Below, in pieces: positions 21,927-30,422 of a stretch of 64,000 nucleotides of DNA (positions are counted from its first letter, which is position 1; each line of letters begins with the position of its first letter). A model generated the notes under the pieces. It made no database searches and was not told where the DNA came from. It saw nothing but the letters and a program-made list of their open reading frames with translations. A program made the translations under genes and the position numbers. This DNA is from an uncultured Bacteroidota bacterium (GTDB lineage Bacteria; Bacteroidota; Bacteroidia; Bacteroidales; P3), in NCBI GenBank assembly GCA_902771735.1, contig CACXXO010000008.1, forward strand, positions 1-64,000, read 5' to 3'.

Positions 21927-22951
21927 TCACCATAGGCATCACTGGGACGTTGGGCGCCGGGAAGGGTACCATCGTCGATTATTTGGTTAAGAACAAAGGG
22001 TTTGTGCACTACAGTGTGCGGGCTTTCATCACCGAGGAAATCAAGAAACGGGGACTGGAGGTGAACCGCGACACCATGACGCTGGTGGGCAACGACCTCC
22101 GCGCGCAACACACCCCGTCGTGGATTGTCGAGCAACTCTATGAGAAGGCCGTGGCCTCGGGCTGCAACTGCATCATCGAGAGTGTGCGCACCCCCGGCGA
22201 GGTGGCGGCCCTGCGTGGCAAGTCCAACTTCTACCTCTTCGCCGTCGACGCCGACCCCAAGGTGCGCTATGAGCGTGCCGTGCTCCGCGGCAGCGAGACC
22301 GACCACATCTCCTACGAGACCTTCATCGCCAACGAGCAGCGCGAAATGGACAATACCGACCCCAACAAACAGAACCTCGGCGTATGCATCCGCGAGGCCG
22401 ACTTCCGCTTCGACAACGGCGGCACCATCGAGGATCTCCACAAACAAGTGGAAGATGTGTTGCAGCAGATAACCTACCGTCGTCCCAGCTGGGACGAATA
22501 CTTCATGGAGTTGGCCGATGTGGCCGCCCACCGCGCCACCTGCGACCGCGGCCGCTCGGGCTGTGTCATCGTGAAAGACCGCCAGCTGCTGGTCACCGGC
22601 TATGTAGGTTCGCCCGCCGGACTGCCCCACTGCGACGAGGTGGGCCACCTCTTCCGCCAGACCATCGACTCCGACGGCCACATCTCCACCCACTGCGTGC
22701 GCACCGTGCATGCTGAGCAGAACGCCATCTGCCAGGCCGCCCGCCGCGGCATAGCCCTCGACGGAGCCACCCTCTACTGCCGCATGACCCCCTGCCGCAC
22801 CTGCGCCATGCTCATCATCAACTGCGGTATCAAGCGCGTCGTCTGCGAGCGCAAATACCATGCCGGAGCCGAGAGCGAGGAACTCTTCCGCCAAGCCGGC
22901 ATCCAGCTGGAATTCTTCCACGACGAGGTACAACAGTACGAAAACCAGTAA
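21923..22951 (+). CDS. P-loop kinase-like / deoxycytidylate deaminase fusion protein
   Basis: 342 residues in two parts. Residues 1-180 form a nucleotide-kinase-like domain with a Walker A loop (GITGTLGAGKG, residues 5-15) and look like the dephospho-CoA/NMP kinase fold. Residues 185-335 are a zinc-dependent cytidine/dCMP deaminase domain: H263-A-E265 provides one zinc ligand and the catalytic Glu, and the PCRTC motif (Cys291, Cys294) gives the other ligands. Likely reaction: dCMP to dUMP for thymidylate synthesis. The same pairing of domains is known from antiphage deaminases of the AvcD type, but those are longer. The position next to purE and a clean terminator speak for a household role. 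Confidence 0.8.
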   Translation: MITIGITGTLGAGKGTIVDYLVKNKGFVHYSVRAFITEEIKKRGLEVNRDTMTLVGNDLRAQHTPSWIVEQLYEKAVASGCNCIIESVRTPGEVAALRGKSNFYLFAVDADPKVRYERAVLRGSETDHISYETFIANEQREMDNTDPNKQNLGVCIREADFRFDNGGTIEDLHKQVEDVLQQITYRRPSWDEYFMELADVAAHRATCDRGRSGCVIVKDRQLLVTGYVGSPAGLPHCDEVGHLFRQTIDSDGHISTHCVRTVHAEQNAICQAARRGIALDGATLYCRMTPCRTCAMLIINCGIKRVVCERKYHAGAESEELFRQAGIQLEFFHDEVQQYENQ

Positions 22952-22954
22952 CAC

Positions 22955-22987
22955 TAAGGCCCGCGCAATTGCGCGGGCCTTTTTTTA
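22955..22987. terminator. Bidirectional intrinsic terminator
   Basis: A perfect inverted repeat (aaggcccgcgcaatt and its complement) followed by seven T on the + strand. The long GC-rich stem lies between two convergent genes and overlaps the stop region of the minus-strand gene. It ends the purE-deaminase transcript and probably the opposing one. Confidence 0.9.
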
Positions 22988-25315
22988 TTTCTGTTTCTTC
23001 AGCAGCGGCGACCGTGAGAGGTCGGTGGGGTTGGTACCCGGAACCCCTTCGGGCACCGGGATGCCGAGTTTCTTGAAATGTTTCTTCCAGTATTTAGGCA
23101 ATTTGCCTTTCTTGTCGCGCCAGTTCATGGGCTTGTTCTCAAACAGGTGGTTGCCGACAGAATCGAGATAGCATTCGTAGACAAGCTCCGAGCAGTAGAA
23201 TTTGTCGTTGTCAGGCAGGAAAGCGTCGTCATATTCTTTCCCCACAAGACTTTTGGCACGCTCGATAACGGCAGCAGTGTCGAAGGGAACAGTGAGACGG
23301 TAGATAGCCGCTTGAAATCGGTCGTTCCACTTGGCCCACGGCGTGCGCACCACCCCTTCCTCCGGCGTGGCCTCGATGACCCACACCGCCTTGCCACCTT
23401 TGTATTTGTCACTCTTCTCCACCTCGAGAATAGCCACATGGGTATACTTCCCCGTGCTCTTCTGTATGGCGTCACCCATGTCGGTAGAGCCAGCACTCAC
23501 AAACAGCAGGTCGCCACTCTGCATCTTATAGATGGGATGCAACGTACTGTTATCCAGATTACTCTTCAACTTCATCCCATCGGGCATCATCGGTTTCAGA
23601 GCCTGCCACAACACTGGCTGATAGGTCACAAAAGCGGCTCCGCGACACGACACCTTCATGGGCAGCAGCCATGGGAAGCGGATTCCTCCCGAGAGGTCGT
23701 ACCACTGGGAAGACGACCCTGTGGCCCACAGCGTGTCGCCCGCCTGATTGACGATGGTGATGCGATAGCCCACTCCCGAGGTGGACCAACCAGTCGACGC
23801 AAAGGCTTCGTGGAGGTCTATCGTGCTGTCCTCCAAGCCGAAATCCTGCGGCGTGGGGAAGTCACTGTAGCGCCCGCCGAGGGTCATCAGCGCCTGCTCG
23901 ATTTTGGCCACGGGCTGGTGACGGACGATGAAGTGGTTACTGTCAATGTTGTTGTAGGATTCCTCCAGCCGATCACCTCGACGGCTGTAGCGTATGGTGT
24001 GGGCATCGTAGTGGTAGCATCCCGATTCATAAATTTCGATTTCCAGACTGCCGACACCCTCCTTGACGAAGGCTTCGAGGGGATGGCGGTAGGTATAGGG
24101 CTCCACACGTCCTGCGGTGTCGGCGCTGAAAACCCCATTGTCTGAACCCACAAAGAGCACACGGTCGTCGCGGTCGGGGTCGGGAGTGAGGGAACGCACG
24201 CCACCGGGACGGCACACGCGATACCATCCCTGATCGTCAAGCAGATAGATACTCGCCCCGTCGGTACCCCACAGGCGGTTGCCATGGCCGAGGGTGAGCC
24301 CGGGTTCTTCGATGGGACGCTCGGCTGTGAGGAAGGCACAGGTGTCCATGCGGCCGTCGGCCGAGAGCGCCACCACCCCAAAGGAGGTCAGCCAGAAGGA
24401 ACGCCCCGCGCAGATTCCTATAATATCATGCGCGACAAGAGGATAGCGCCGGTAGCGGTCGACATCCTCATAGCGCACCACATGGCCGCTGTCATCCAAC
24501 GCCCACAGAACGTCGGCGGCAGTATCGACCTCAAACTGCCTGATCGGTTGTGCCGTATGGCGCCAGTGCAACGTGTCGCCAAAAGGCGAAACAAAGCTCA
24601 TGAACGCTTGGCTGACAAACAGATGACCCTTCCACGGACGGATGCGGTTCACCCAATATTGGTCGTGTGGGTCGGTGACGACATAAAGTTTCTGGTCCAA
24701 AGGCGTTTGCCATCGGCGGTAGGTGCTCCAGTTGTCGCTCGAGGTGTAGATACGGTTGCCATGGCCGGCAATCCAGCCGCTGTCGGCGGTGAGCATATAG
24801 ATGTCGTCGATGCCGAGTTTCTGCTCAAACGCACTGTCCCTCAAGGCAGTGAAGGTGTGTCCACTGTCGGCGCTGAAGGTCAGCAGGCCGTCCTGCGAAC
24901 CCGCCCACACGCGTCCTCCCTCGCCCCGCCACGTGGGGTGGAACCACTCCCATTTGCGAGAACCTCCGGCGGGCACCGTGTCATTCCACAATGTTCCCGA
25001 CACCCGCAACACACTGTTGTCCAGATGATAGCCCACGGCCACCGCCACATTGCGGTTGAAGGGAGCCACACCTTCGAACGTGATGTGCCTCCAGCTGTTT
25101 TCCGGTGGTTTGACCATGGTGCGCCATGGCGAGTGGATATTGTCGGCACGATAGAGGTATCCGCAGGCGGTACCCAGCCACAGCGACCCGTCGGGAGCCA
25201 CGGCGCCATGGAGGTAGCACTGCACACCGAGGTCGGCCAGCCGGTCGCGCTGCTGTCCAGAAACGCTGCCGGACGCCATCGCAAATGTTAAAATCAAGAG
25301 CAAAAAACGCCTCAT
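22985..25315 (-). CDS. Secreted beta-propeller protein fused to a YiiX/C92-type cysteine amidase domain
   Basis: 776 residues. The N-terminal signal peptide (MRRFLLLILTFAMASGSVSG) puts it outside the cytoplasm. Residues 30-420 show repeated propeller-like strands (GSLWLGTACGYLYR, GRVWAGSQDGLLTF, NRLWGTDGASIYLL, VLFVGSDNGVF), like ligand-sensing propellers. Residues 590-740 match the YiiX/YebB permuted papain-like fold: QSGDLLFV, Y-T-H626-VAI, VIEATPEEGV and FYC708-SELVYECY, with His626 and Cys708 as the likely catalytic pair. Such enzymes usually cut amide or thioester links in cell-wall peptides or lipids. A TATTTTTG box (complement of 25345-25352) is a plausible promoter. Confidence 0.75.
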   Translation of the reverse strand: MRRFLLLILTFAMASGSVSGQQRDRLADLGVQCYLHGAVAPDGSLWLGTACGYLYRADNIHSPWRTMVKPPENSWRHITFEGVAPFNRNVAVAVGYHLDNSVLRVSGTLWNDTVPAGGSRKWEWFHPTWRGEGGRVWAGSQDGLLTFSADSGHTFTALRDSAFEQKLGIDDIYMLTADSGWIAGHGNRIYTSSDNWSTYRRWQTPLDQKLYVVTDPHDQYWVNRIRPWKGHLFVSQAFMSFVSPFGDTLHWRHTAQPIRQFEVDTAADVLWALDDSGHVVRYEDVDRYRRYPLVAHDIIGICAGRSFWLTSFGVVALSADGRMDTCAFLTAERPIEEPGLTLGHGNRLWGTDGASIYLLDDQGWYRVCRPGGVRSLTPDPDRDDRVLFVGSDNGVFSADTAGRVEPYTYRHPLEAFVKEGVGSLEIEIYESGCYHYDAHTIRYSRRGDRLEESYNNIDSNHFIVRHQPVAKIEQALMTLGGRYSDFPTPQDFGLEDSTIDLHEAFASTGWSTSGVGYRITIVNQAGDTLWATGSSSQWYDLSGGIRFPWLLPMKVSCRGAAFVTYQPVLWQALKPMMPDGMKLKSNLDNSTLHPIYKMQSGDLLFVSAGSTDMGDAIQKSTGKYTHVAILEVEKSDKYKGGKAVWVIEATPEEGVVRTPWAKWNDRFQAAIYRLTVPFDTAAVIERAKSLVGKEYDDAFLPDNDKFYCSELVYECYLDSVGNHLFENKPMNWRDKKGKLPKYWKKHFKKLGIPVPEGVPGTNPTDLSRSPLLKKQK

Positions 25316-25460
25316 AAAAGTTCTTTTTTCCCGTTTTCAAAATGCAAAAATACGAAAAAAAAGTGACCCACAGCGCCAAAACAACAACTCACTGGGAATC
25401 AACAAAGTGTAAAATTAATGCCCAATAGCCACCAACTACGTGCTAATTACCTGACAACCA

Positions 25461-25517
25461 CCTATCAACTCCTTACCAACTCCTACCACGGTAGGTGTTG
25501 GTTGGGTGGTGGCAGGG
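25461..25517. repeat. 'ctaccacggtag' intergenic hairpin element, copy 1
   Basis: Between the minus-strand hydrolase and the Wza gene there is a long imperfect hairpin centred on CCTACC-AC-GGTAGG. The arms extend through accaact / gttggt and further. Twenty-five bases (25476-25500) are identical to 43269-43293, the second copy. The rest of 25316-25678 holds the minus-strand promoter and the Wza promoter. No ORF is supported here. Confidence 0.75.
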
Positions 25518-25596
25518 AGAGGGTACTGGAGAGTAGTTTTGTGGGTGCAAAAAAAGGGTTATTGCAAATTAATTTCATCAAAAATAAAAAAAAGTG

Positions 25597-25604
25597 TATA
25601 TTTG
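25597..25604 (+). promoter_or_regulatory. Promoter -7 box of polysaccharide cluster 1
   Basis: TATATTTG followed by GCA matches the Bacteroidota -7 box; the -33 region (TTTC at 25573) is weak. Transcription from about 25611 leaves a leader of about 68 bases before the Wza start. It probably drives the whole run of closely spaced genes to about 38.8 kb or beyond. Confidence 0.65.
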
Positions 25605-25678
25605 CACTTAAGTATCCTTGTGCAGCAAAAGTGCATGAGGCTGATTTTGAGTATATAAGATAGGAAAACATTATTATT

Positions 25679-26500
25679 ATGATAAAAAAATACACAAAAA
25701 TCCCCTTGCTGGCAGCCGCTTTCGGCATGATGTTGTTCGCCTCCTGCGGTTCGCAACAGGAGCTGGCCTATTTCAAAGACGCCCCCCGCGATGTTGAGAT
25801 GGAACAAAGCGGACAGTTCTCGAAAGGCATCCAGACCAACGACCTGCTGTACATCTACGTTGAGAGCCGCGCTCCCGAAGCCACGGTGCGTTTCAATCAG
25901 GAGACCAACAAGATAGCCGTCGACGGCGGCGTGGTGATGAACCCTGGTTCGTCGGCCATCACCGGCTATCTGGTGAACAACGACGGCGACATCATTTTCC
26001 CTGTGCTGGGCCGCATCCATGTGGTGGGCAAGACCCACGCCCAGTTGGCCGCCGAGATTGAGCAACGCCTTGTCAGCGAAGGACATATCCTCGACGCCGT
26101 GGTCACGGTGAAACTGATGAACTTCAAGGTCAGCGTCCTCGGCGAGGTGATGAGACCCGGCCAGATTGAGGCCTCGGGCGAGCGCCTGACCATTTTCGAG
26201 GCATTGAGCATGGTGGGCGACCTGACCATCTACGGTATGCGTGAGAACGTCACTGTGGTGCGCGAGGAGAACGGCACCCGCACGGTGGGTGAAATCGACC
26301 TCACCTCGAAGGACGTCTTCGAATCGCCGTTCTACTACCTGCACCAGAACGACGTGGTCTATGTGGAGCCCAACATGAAGAGAAAACGTTCGGCCGAACG
26401 CGACCCGATGACGCTGAGCTACATCTCGAGCGTGGTGTCTATCGTCTCGATGCTCACGTCGGCTTTCTACTACTACGTGATGGCTTCGAAACTGAAATAA
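25679..26500 (+). CDS. Wza-like polysaccharide export lipoprotein
   Basis: 273 residues with a lipoprotein signal (hydrophobic stretch, then LFASC with the lipidated Cys near residue 23). Residues 40-140 resemble the polysaccharide export domain (KGIQTNDLLYIYVES...GYLVNNDGDIIFPVLGRIHVVGKT), followed by an SLBB-type beta-grasp domain (VSVLGEVMRPGQIEASGERLT). The C-terminal hydrophobic helix (LSYISSVVSIVSMLTSAFYYYVM) is usual in Bacteroidota members. It would form the outer-membrane exit channel with the adjacent Wzc-like kinase. Confidence 0.9.
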   Translation: MIKKYTKIPLLAAAFGMMLFASCGSQQELAYFKDAPRDVEMEQSGQFSKGIQTNDLLYIYVESRAPEATVRFNQETNKIAVDGGVVMNPGSSAITGYLVNNDGDIIFPVLGRIHVVGKTHAQLAAEIEQRLVSEGHILDAVVTVKLMNFKVSVLGEVMRPGQIEASGERLTIFEALSMVGDLTIYGMRENVTVVREENGTRTVGEIDLTSKDVFESPFYYLHQNDVVYVEPNMKRKRSAERDPMTLSYISSVVSIVSMLTSAFYYYVMASKLK

Positions 26501-26530
26501 ATTGTAAATCAGGAAATCCCTACATAAAAG

Positions 26531-28972
26531 ATGGAAAAATACAACAAACAACAACTGCAGAACAACGTCGGCAGCGAAGGCGAAAACGAGAAATCGCTCT
26601 CCATCCGCGACTTGATTTTCATGGTTCTGAACAACTGGTGGTGGTTTGTAATCTCGGTGGTGGTATGCTTGATTGTCTCCGCCTTCCTCTACAAATCGCA
26701 GCCCAAAACCTACACTGCCTCGGGCACCATCCTGGTGCGCGACGATGGCAACAAAGTCAAGTACCAGTCGAGGAACATGGATGCCATTCTGAGCAACATG
26801 GGCATGGACAACACCAACCTCTCGCTCGAGAATGAAATCTACATGCTCAAATCCTCGTGGCTTATGAGCCAGGTGGTGAGTCGCTTGGGACTGAACTACT
26901 CTTGCTCGCGCAACGACATATTCAAGAAGGTGACCTATTTCAAGGATGCCCCCTTGGCCCTGACCATACACGACAACGACGAGAAGAACCGCGATATAAC
27001 TTTCCGCATCAAGGTAAAACCCAAAGCCAACAACAAATACGAATACACGGCCTATAAATACGACAAGAAGGTTTCTAACGAGGCCTACTACAGCCAGCCG
27101 GTGAAATTCGACGACACTGTCTCCTTCACCATCGAGAAGACCCAGTTCTACACCAACGACTTCGAGAACGTGAACCTCAACATGGGTGTCACCCCGAAGA
27201 TGACCCTGGCCCGCAACATGCTGAAATCCCTCAGTGTGAGCCGTGTGGACAAAATGGCTTCCATCATCTCGCTCACCTACAACGACAGCAACCGCGAACG
27301 CGCCAACCAGATTGTCGACACCCTGATTGCCGTCTATAACGACGACGCCATCGAGGACAAGAACAAGGTTGCCCAGAAGACTGAGCAGTTCATCTCCGAA
27401 CGTATCGCCCTTATATCGGGCGAGCTCGACGTGGTCGACGCCCAGGTGGAGTCCATCAAACGCGGATCGCAACTGCCCGAACTGCAGGGTGCCGCCAGCC
27501 AGTTGTTGCAGACCGGCCAGCGCTATTCCGAGCAGGTGGTGCAGTTGGAGACCGAGATGACCCTCATCAGCTACATCAAGAACTATGTCTCCGACCCCGT
27601 GAACAAAGAGGAGCTCATCCCCGCCAACGTAGCCATCAACGATATCGGCATCCAGGGCATGATTGGTTCCTACAACAATATCGTGAACCGCTACAAGAGA
27701 CTGAAGACCACCGCCGGTCCCAACAACCCCGAGGTGCAAAGCCTGAAACGCCAGATGGACGATGAACTGAGCGCCATCAACTCCTCCATCAGCAATCTTA
27801 TTAATGCTACGCGCGTGCGCCTGCAAGACGCCCGTGGCCAGGAAGCCAAGGCCCGCGGCCAAATTGCCGCCATGCCTACGCAGACCAAGGCCGTCACCGA
27901 GGTCACCCGTCAGCAAAAGATCAAAGAGGAACTCTACCTCTACCTGTTGAGCAAACGTGAGGAGACCGCCATGAACCTGGCCGTCACCGTGTCGAACGCC
28001 AAAGTGGTGGAGCCCGCCATCGTCAACCTGGCCGGCCCGCGCCTGATGATATTTGCCCTGGTGGCCCTGCTGCTCGGCTTGGCCTTGCCGGCACTCATCA
28101 TGTTCTGCATCAGCTTCTTCGACACCAAGCTCCGTTCGAAGACCGATGTCGAACGCGCCACCACACTGCCTATCCTGGGTGAGATTCCGCAGAAGCCCGC
28201 CGCCCGCGTAAACGACGAAATCATCGTTACTGCCAACGGCACCGACGTGGTCACCGAGGCTTTCCGCCTGCTGCATTCCAACATCCCGTTCTTCATGAAA
28301 GAAGGCGAGAAAGTGATCCAGACGGTGTCGACAGTGCCCGGCGAGGGTAAATCTTACACGGCACTGAACCTGGCCTTGTCGCTGGCCTATGTCGGCAAGA
28401 AGACCATCTTGATTGACTTCGACTTGCGTAAACGCAGTCTTTCGAAGACCATCGACCGTCACAACCGCGTGGGCTTGATCCACTACCTGCTTGACCAGGA
28501 AGACAACTTCGAGAAATACATCATGCACAGCGAGACCTCCGACCACCTCGACTATGTGGTCTGCGAGAAGACCCCGCCCAACGCCACCCAACTGCTGATG
28601 GGTGAGAAACTCGACCGTCTGGTGAACTATCTGCGCAAGCACTATGACTACATCATCTTCGACTCGACGCCCGCACAGATTGTGGCCGACTCGGCGGTGA
28701 TCAACCGTGTGGCCGACCTCACCGCCTACATCATGCGTGTGGGCTACCTCAACAAGAACTCGCTGCCGTTCATCCAAGAGATGGCCGACAAGGAGCGCTT
28801 CAAGAACATGGCTGTCATCCTCACCGACGTGCCTCTGATCAAGAAACGCTACGGCGGCTATGGCTATGGTTACGGTTACGGCTATGGTTACGGTTACGGC
28901 TATGGTTATGGCTACGGTTATGGCTACGGTTATGGCTACGGAGAAGAGAGCGACGCAACGAAAGATAAATAA
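26531..28972 (+). CDS. Wzc-like chain-length regulator / BY-type tyrosine kinase with long Tyr-Gly tail
   Basis: 813 residues. N-terminal Wzz domain with a first membrane helix (about residues 35-56), a long periplasmic region with coiled-coil character (residues 250-430), and a second helix (LMIFALVALLLGLALPALIMFC, about 505-525). The C-terminal kinase has Walker A VPGEGKS, Walker A' KKTILIDFDLRK and a Walker B-like YDYIIFDSTPA. The end is striking: after KKRYGG come 14 Tyr-Gly pairs (DNA 28859-28942), then GEESDATKDK-like residues. Tyr-rich tails are the autophosphorylation sites of BY-kinases; this one is unusually regular. The gene follows wza by 30 bases. Confidence 0.93.
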   Translation: MEKYNKQQLQNNVGSEGENEKSLSIRDLIFMVLNNWWWFVISVVVCLIVSAFLYKSQPKTYTASGTILVRDDGNKVKYQSRNMDAILSNMGMDNTNLSLENEIYMLKSSWLMSQVVSRLGLNYSCSRNDIFKKVTYFKDAPLALTIHDNDEKNRDITFRIKVKPKANNKYEYTAYKYDKKVSNEAYYSQPVKFDDTVSFTIEKTQFYTNDFENVNLNMGVTPKMTLARNMLKSLSVSRVDKMASIISLTYNDSNRERANQIVDTLIAVYNDDAIEDKNKVAQKTEQFISERIALISGELDVVDAQVESIKRGSQLPELQGAASQLLQTGQRYSEQVVQLETEMTLISYIKNYVSDPVNKEELIPANVAINDIGIQGMIGSYNNIVNRYKRLKTTAGPNNPEVQSLKRQMDDELSAINSSISNLINATRVRLQDARGQEAKARGQIAAMPTQTKAVTEVTRQQKIKEELYLYLLSKREETAMNLAVTVSNAKVVEPAIVNLAGPRLMIFALVALLLGLALPALIMFCISFFDTKLRSKTDVERATTLPILGEIPQKPAARVNDEIIVTANGTDVVTEAFRLLHSNIPFFMKEGEKVIQTVSTVPGEGKSYTALNLALSLAYVGKKTILIDFDLRKRSLSKTIDRHNRVGLIHYLLDQEDNFEKYIMHSETSDHLDYVVCEKTPPNATQLLMGEKLDRLVNYLRKHYDYIIFDSTPAQIVADSAVINRVADLTAYIMRVGYLNKNSLPFIQEMADKERFKNMAVILTDVPLIKKRYGGYGYGYGYGYGYGYGYGYGYGYGYGYGYGEESDATKDK
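28859..28942 (+). repeat. Tandem Tyr-Gly codon repeat
   Basis: Fourteen six-base units (TAT/TAC + GGC/GGT/GGA) in tandem at the 3' end of the kinase gene. Codon choice varies in larger blocks (for example tatggttacggttacggc), suggesting duplication of 12- or 18-base blocks as well as single units. Changes in unit number keep the frame and alter the number of phosphorylatable tyrosines. Confidence 0.9.
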
Positions 28973-28995
28973 TAACCGATAAAAGAGAATACTGA

Positions 28996-29880
28996 ATGAA
29001 AGGTATTGTCCTGGCGGGAGGCTCCGGCACCCGCCTTTATCCTATTACAAAGGGGGTTAGCAAACAACTGCTTCCCATCTACGACAAGCCGATGGTCTAC
29101 TACCCCATCTCCGTCCTGATGCTTGCCGGCATCCGTGATATACTCATCATCTCCACCCCCCACGACCTGCCGGGCTTCCGCCGCCTGCTGGGCGACGGCA
29201 GCGATTTCGGTGTCCACTTCACCTATGCCGAACAACCCTCACCCGACGGATTGGCACAAGCCTTCATCATTGGCGAAGAATTCATCGGTAACGACTCGGT
29301 ATGCCTGGTGCTGGGCGACAACATCTTCCATGGCAACGGCCTCAGCAAGATGTTGCGCCAAGCCGTGCTTTCGGCCGAGAACGACAAGAAAGCCACCGTC
29401 TTCGGCTACTGGGTGGCAGACCCCGAGCGCTACGGAGTGGCCGAGTTTGACAACAACGGCCGCGTGCTCTCCATCGAGGAGAAACCCAAAGAGCCCAAAT
29501 CGAACTATGCCGTGGTGGGCCTCTATTTCTATCCCAACAAGGTGGTCGAGGTAGCCAAGAACATCAAGCCCAGCGCCCGCGGTGAACTGGAAATCACCTC
29601 GGTGAACCAAGAGTTTCTGCAGGACGGAGAACTGAATGTGCAACTCATGGGCCGCGGATTTGCTTGGCTCGACACCGGCACACACGACTCGCTGGCCGAG
29701 GCTTCGACCTTCATCGAGGTCATCGAGAAACGACAGGGTTTGAAGGTGGCATGTCTCGAAAGCATCGGCTACGAGCAAGGATGGTTGAACGACGACGACA
29801 TCAAACGTGTGGCACAGCCCATGGCCAAAAACCAGTATGGCCAATATCTCCTGAAAATGATTGAACATGAACGTGATTAA
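28996..29880 (+). CDS. rmlA: Glucose-1-phosphate thymidylyltransferase RmlA
   Basis: 294 residues, normal length. It makes dTDP-glucose from glucose-1-phosphate and dTTP, the first step towards dTDP-rhamnose and dTDP-amino sugars. The N-terminus has the full nucleotidyltransferase signature ([19 protein letters not shown]). 'DKPMVYYPI', 'LGDNIFHG' and '[11 protein letters not shown]' also match. It starts 23 bases after wzc, and its stop overlaps rmlC by 14 bases. Confidence 0.95.
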   Translation: MKGIVLAGGSGTRLYPITKGVSKQLLPIYDKPMVYYPISVLMLAGIRDILIISTPHDLPGFRRLLGDGSDFGVHFTYAEQPSPDGLAQAFIIGEEFIGNDSVCLVLGDNIFHGNGLSKMLRQAVLSAENDKKATVFGYWVADPERYGVAEFDNNGRVLSIEEKPKEPKSNYAVVGLYFYPNKVVEVAKNIKPSARGELEITSVNQEFLQDGELNVQLMGRGFAWLDTGTHDSLAEASTFIEVIEKRQGLKVACLESIGYEQGWLNDDDIKRVAQPMAKNQYGQYLLKMIEHERD

Positions 29881-30418
29881 CACCGAAATAGAAGGCGTCA
29901 AGATTATCGAGCCCCACATCTTTGGTGACGCTCGCGGCTACTTTTTCGAAAGTTTCAACGCCCGCGACTTCGCCGAGCAAACCGGCATCGAGGTGCAGTT
30001 TGTGCAGGACAACGAGTCCAAGTCGCGCTATGGTGTAGTGCGTGGCCTTCATTTCCAGAAACCGCCTTTCGCCCAAGCCAAATTGGTGAGGGTTGTGAGC
30101 GGCACAGTGCTCGACGTGGCCGTCGACATCCGCAAGGGTTCGCCCACCTATGGTCGCCATGTGGCGGTGGAACTCAGCGGAGAGAATCACCGCCAGTTCT
30201 TCATTCCCAAAGGGATGGCCCATGGATTTGCCGTGTTGAGCGACGAGGTGGTGTTCCAATACAAGTGCGACGAATACTACCATCCAGAGGCCGAAGGAGC
30301 AATCGCATGGGACGACCCCACGCTGGCCATCGACTGGCGGCTGCCCAAGGACAAAGTGCTCCTCTCGGAGAAAGACAGCCATCATCCCCTTTTCAACGAA
30401 TTAACTACTCCATTCTAA
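29867..30418 (+). CDS. rmlC: dTDP-4-dehydrorhamnose 3,5-epimerase RmlC
   Basis: 183 residues. Cupin fold enzyme that epimerises C3 and C5 of dTDP-4-keto-6-deoxyglucose. Motifs: [31 protein letters not shown] with the catalytic His, [22 protein letters not shown] and AIAWDDPTL. The ATG at 29867 is preferred to an in-frame TTG two codons upstream. It overlaps the end of rmlA. Confidence 0.95.
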   Translation: MNVINTEIEGVKIIEPHIFGDARGYFFESFNARDFAEQTGIEVQFVQDNESKSRYGVVRGLHFQKPPFAQAKLVRVVSGTVLDVAVDIRKGSPTYGRHVAVELSGENHRQFFIPKGMAHGFAVLSDEVVFQYKCDEYYHPEAEGAIAWDDPTLAIDWRLPKDKVLLSEKDSHHPLFNELTTPF

Positions 30419-30422
30419 AACC

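Noticed and set aside
21923-22951. Antiphage AvcD defence system
   Set aside because: The protein is shorter than AvcD, lies in a purine/pyrimidine gene pair, and no inhibitory RNA gene was seen. Kept only as an alternative.
25461-25517. CRISPR array or group of direct repeats
   Set aside because: The near-tandem words are of irregular length without spacers, form a hairpin, and have no cas genes nearby.
25559-28777. A 1,072-codon minus-strand open frame opposite wza/wzc
   Set aside because: It is created by codon bias of the + strand genes (Val/His/Gln-rich reading) and crosses two well-supported genes and their promoter.
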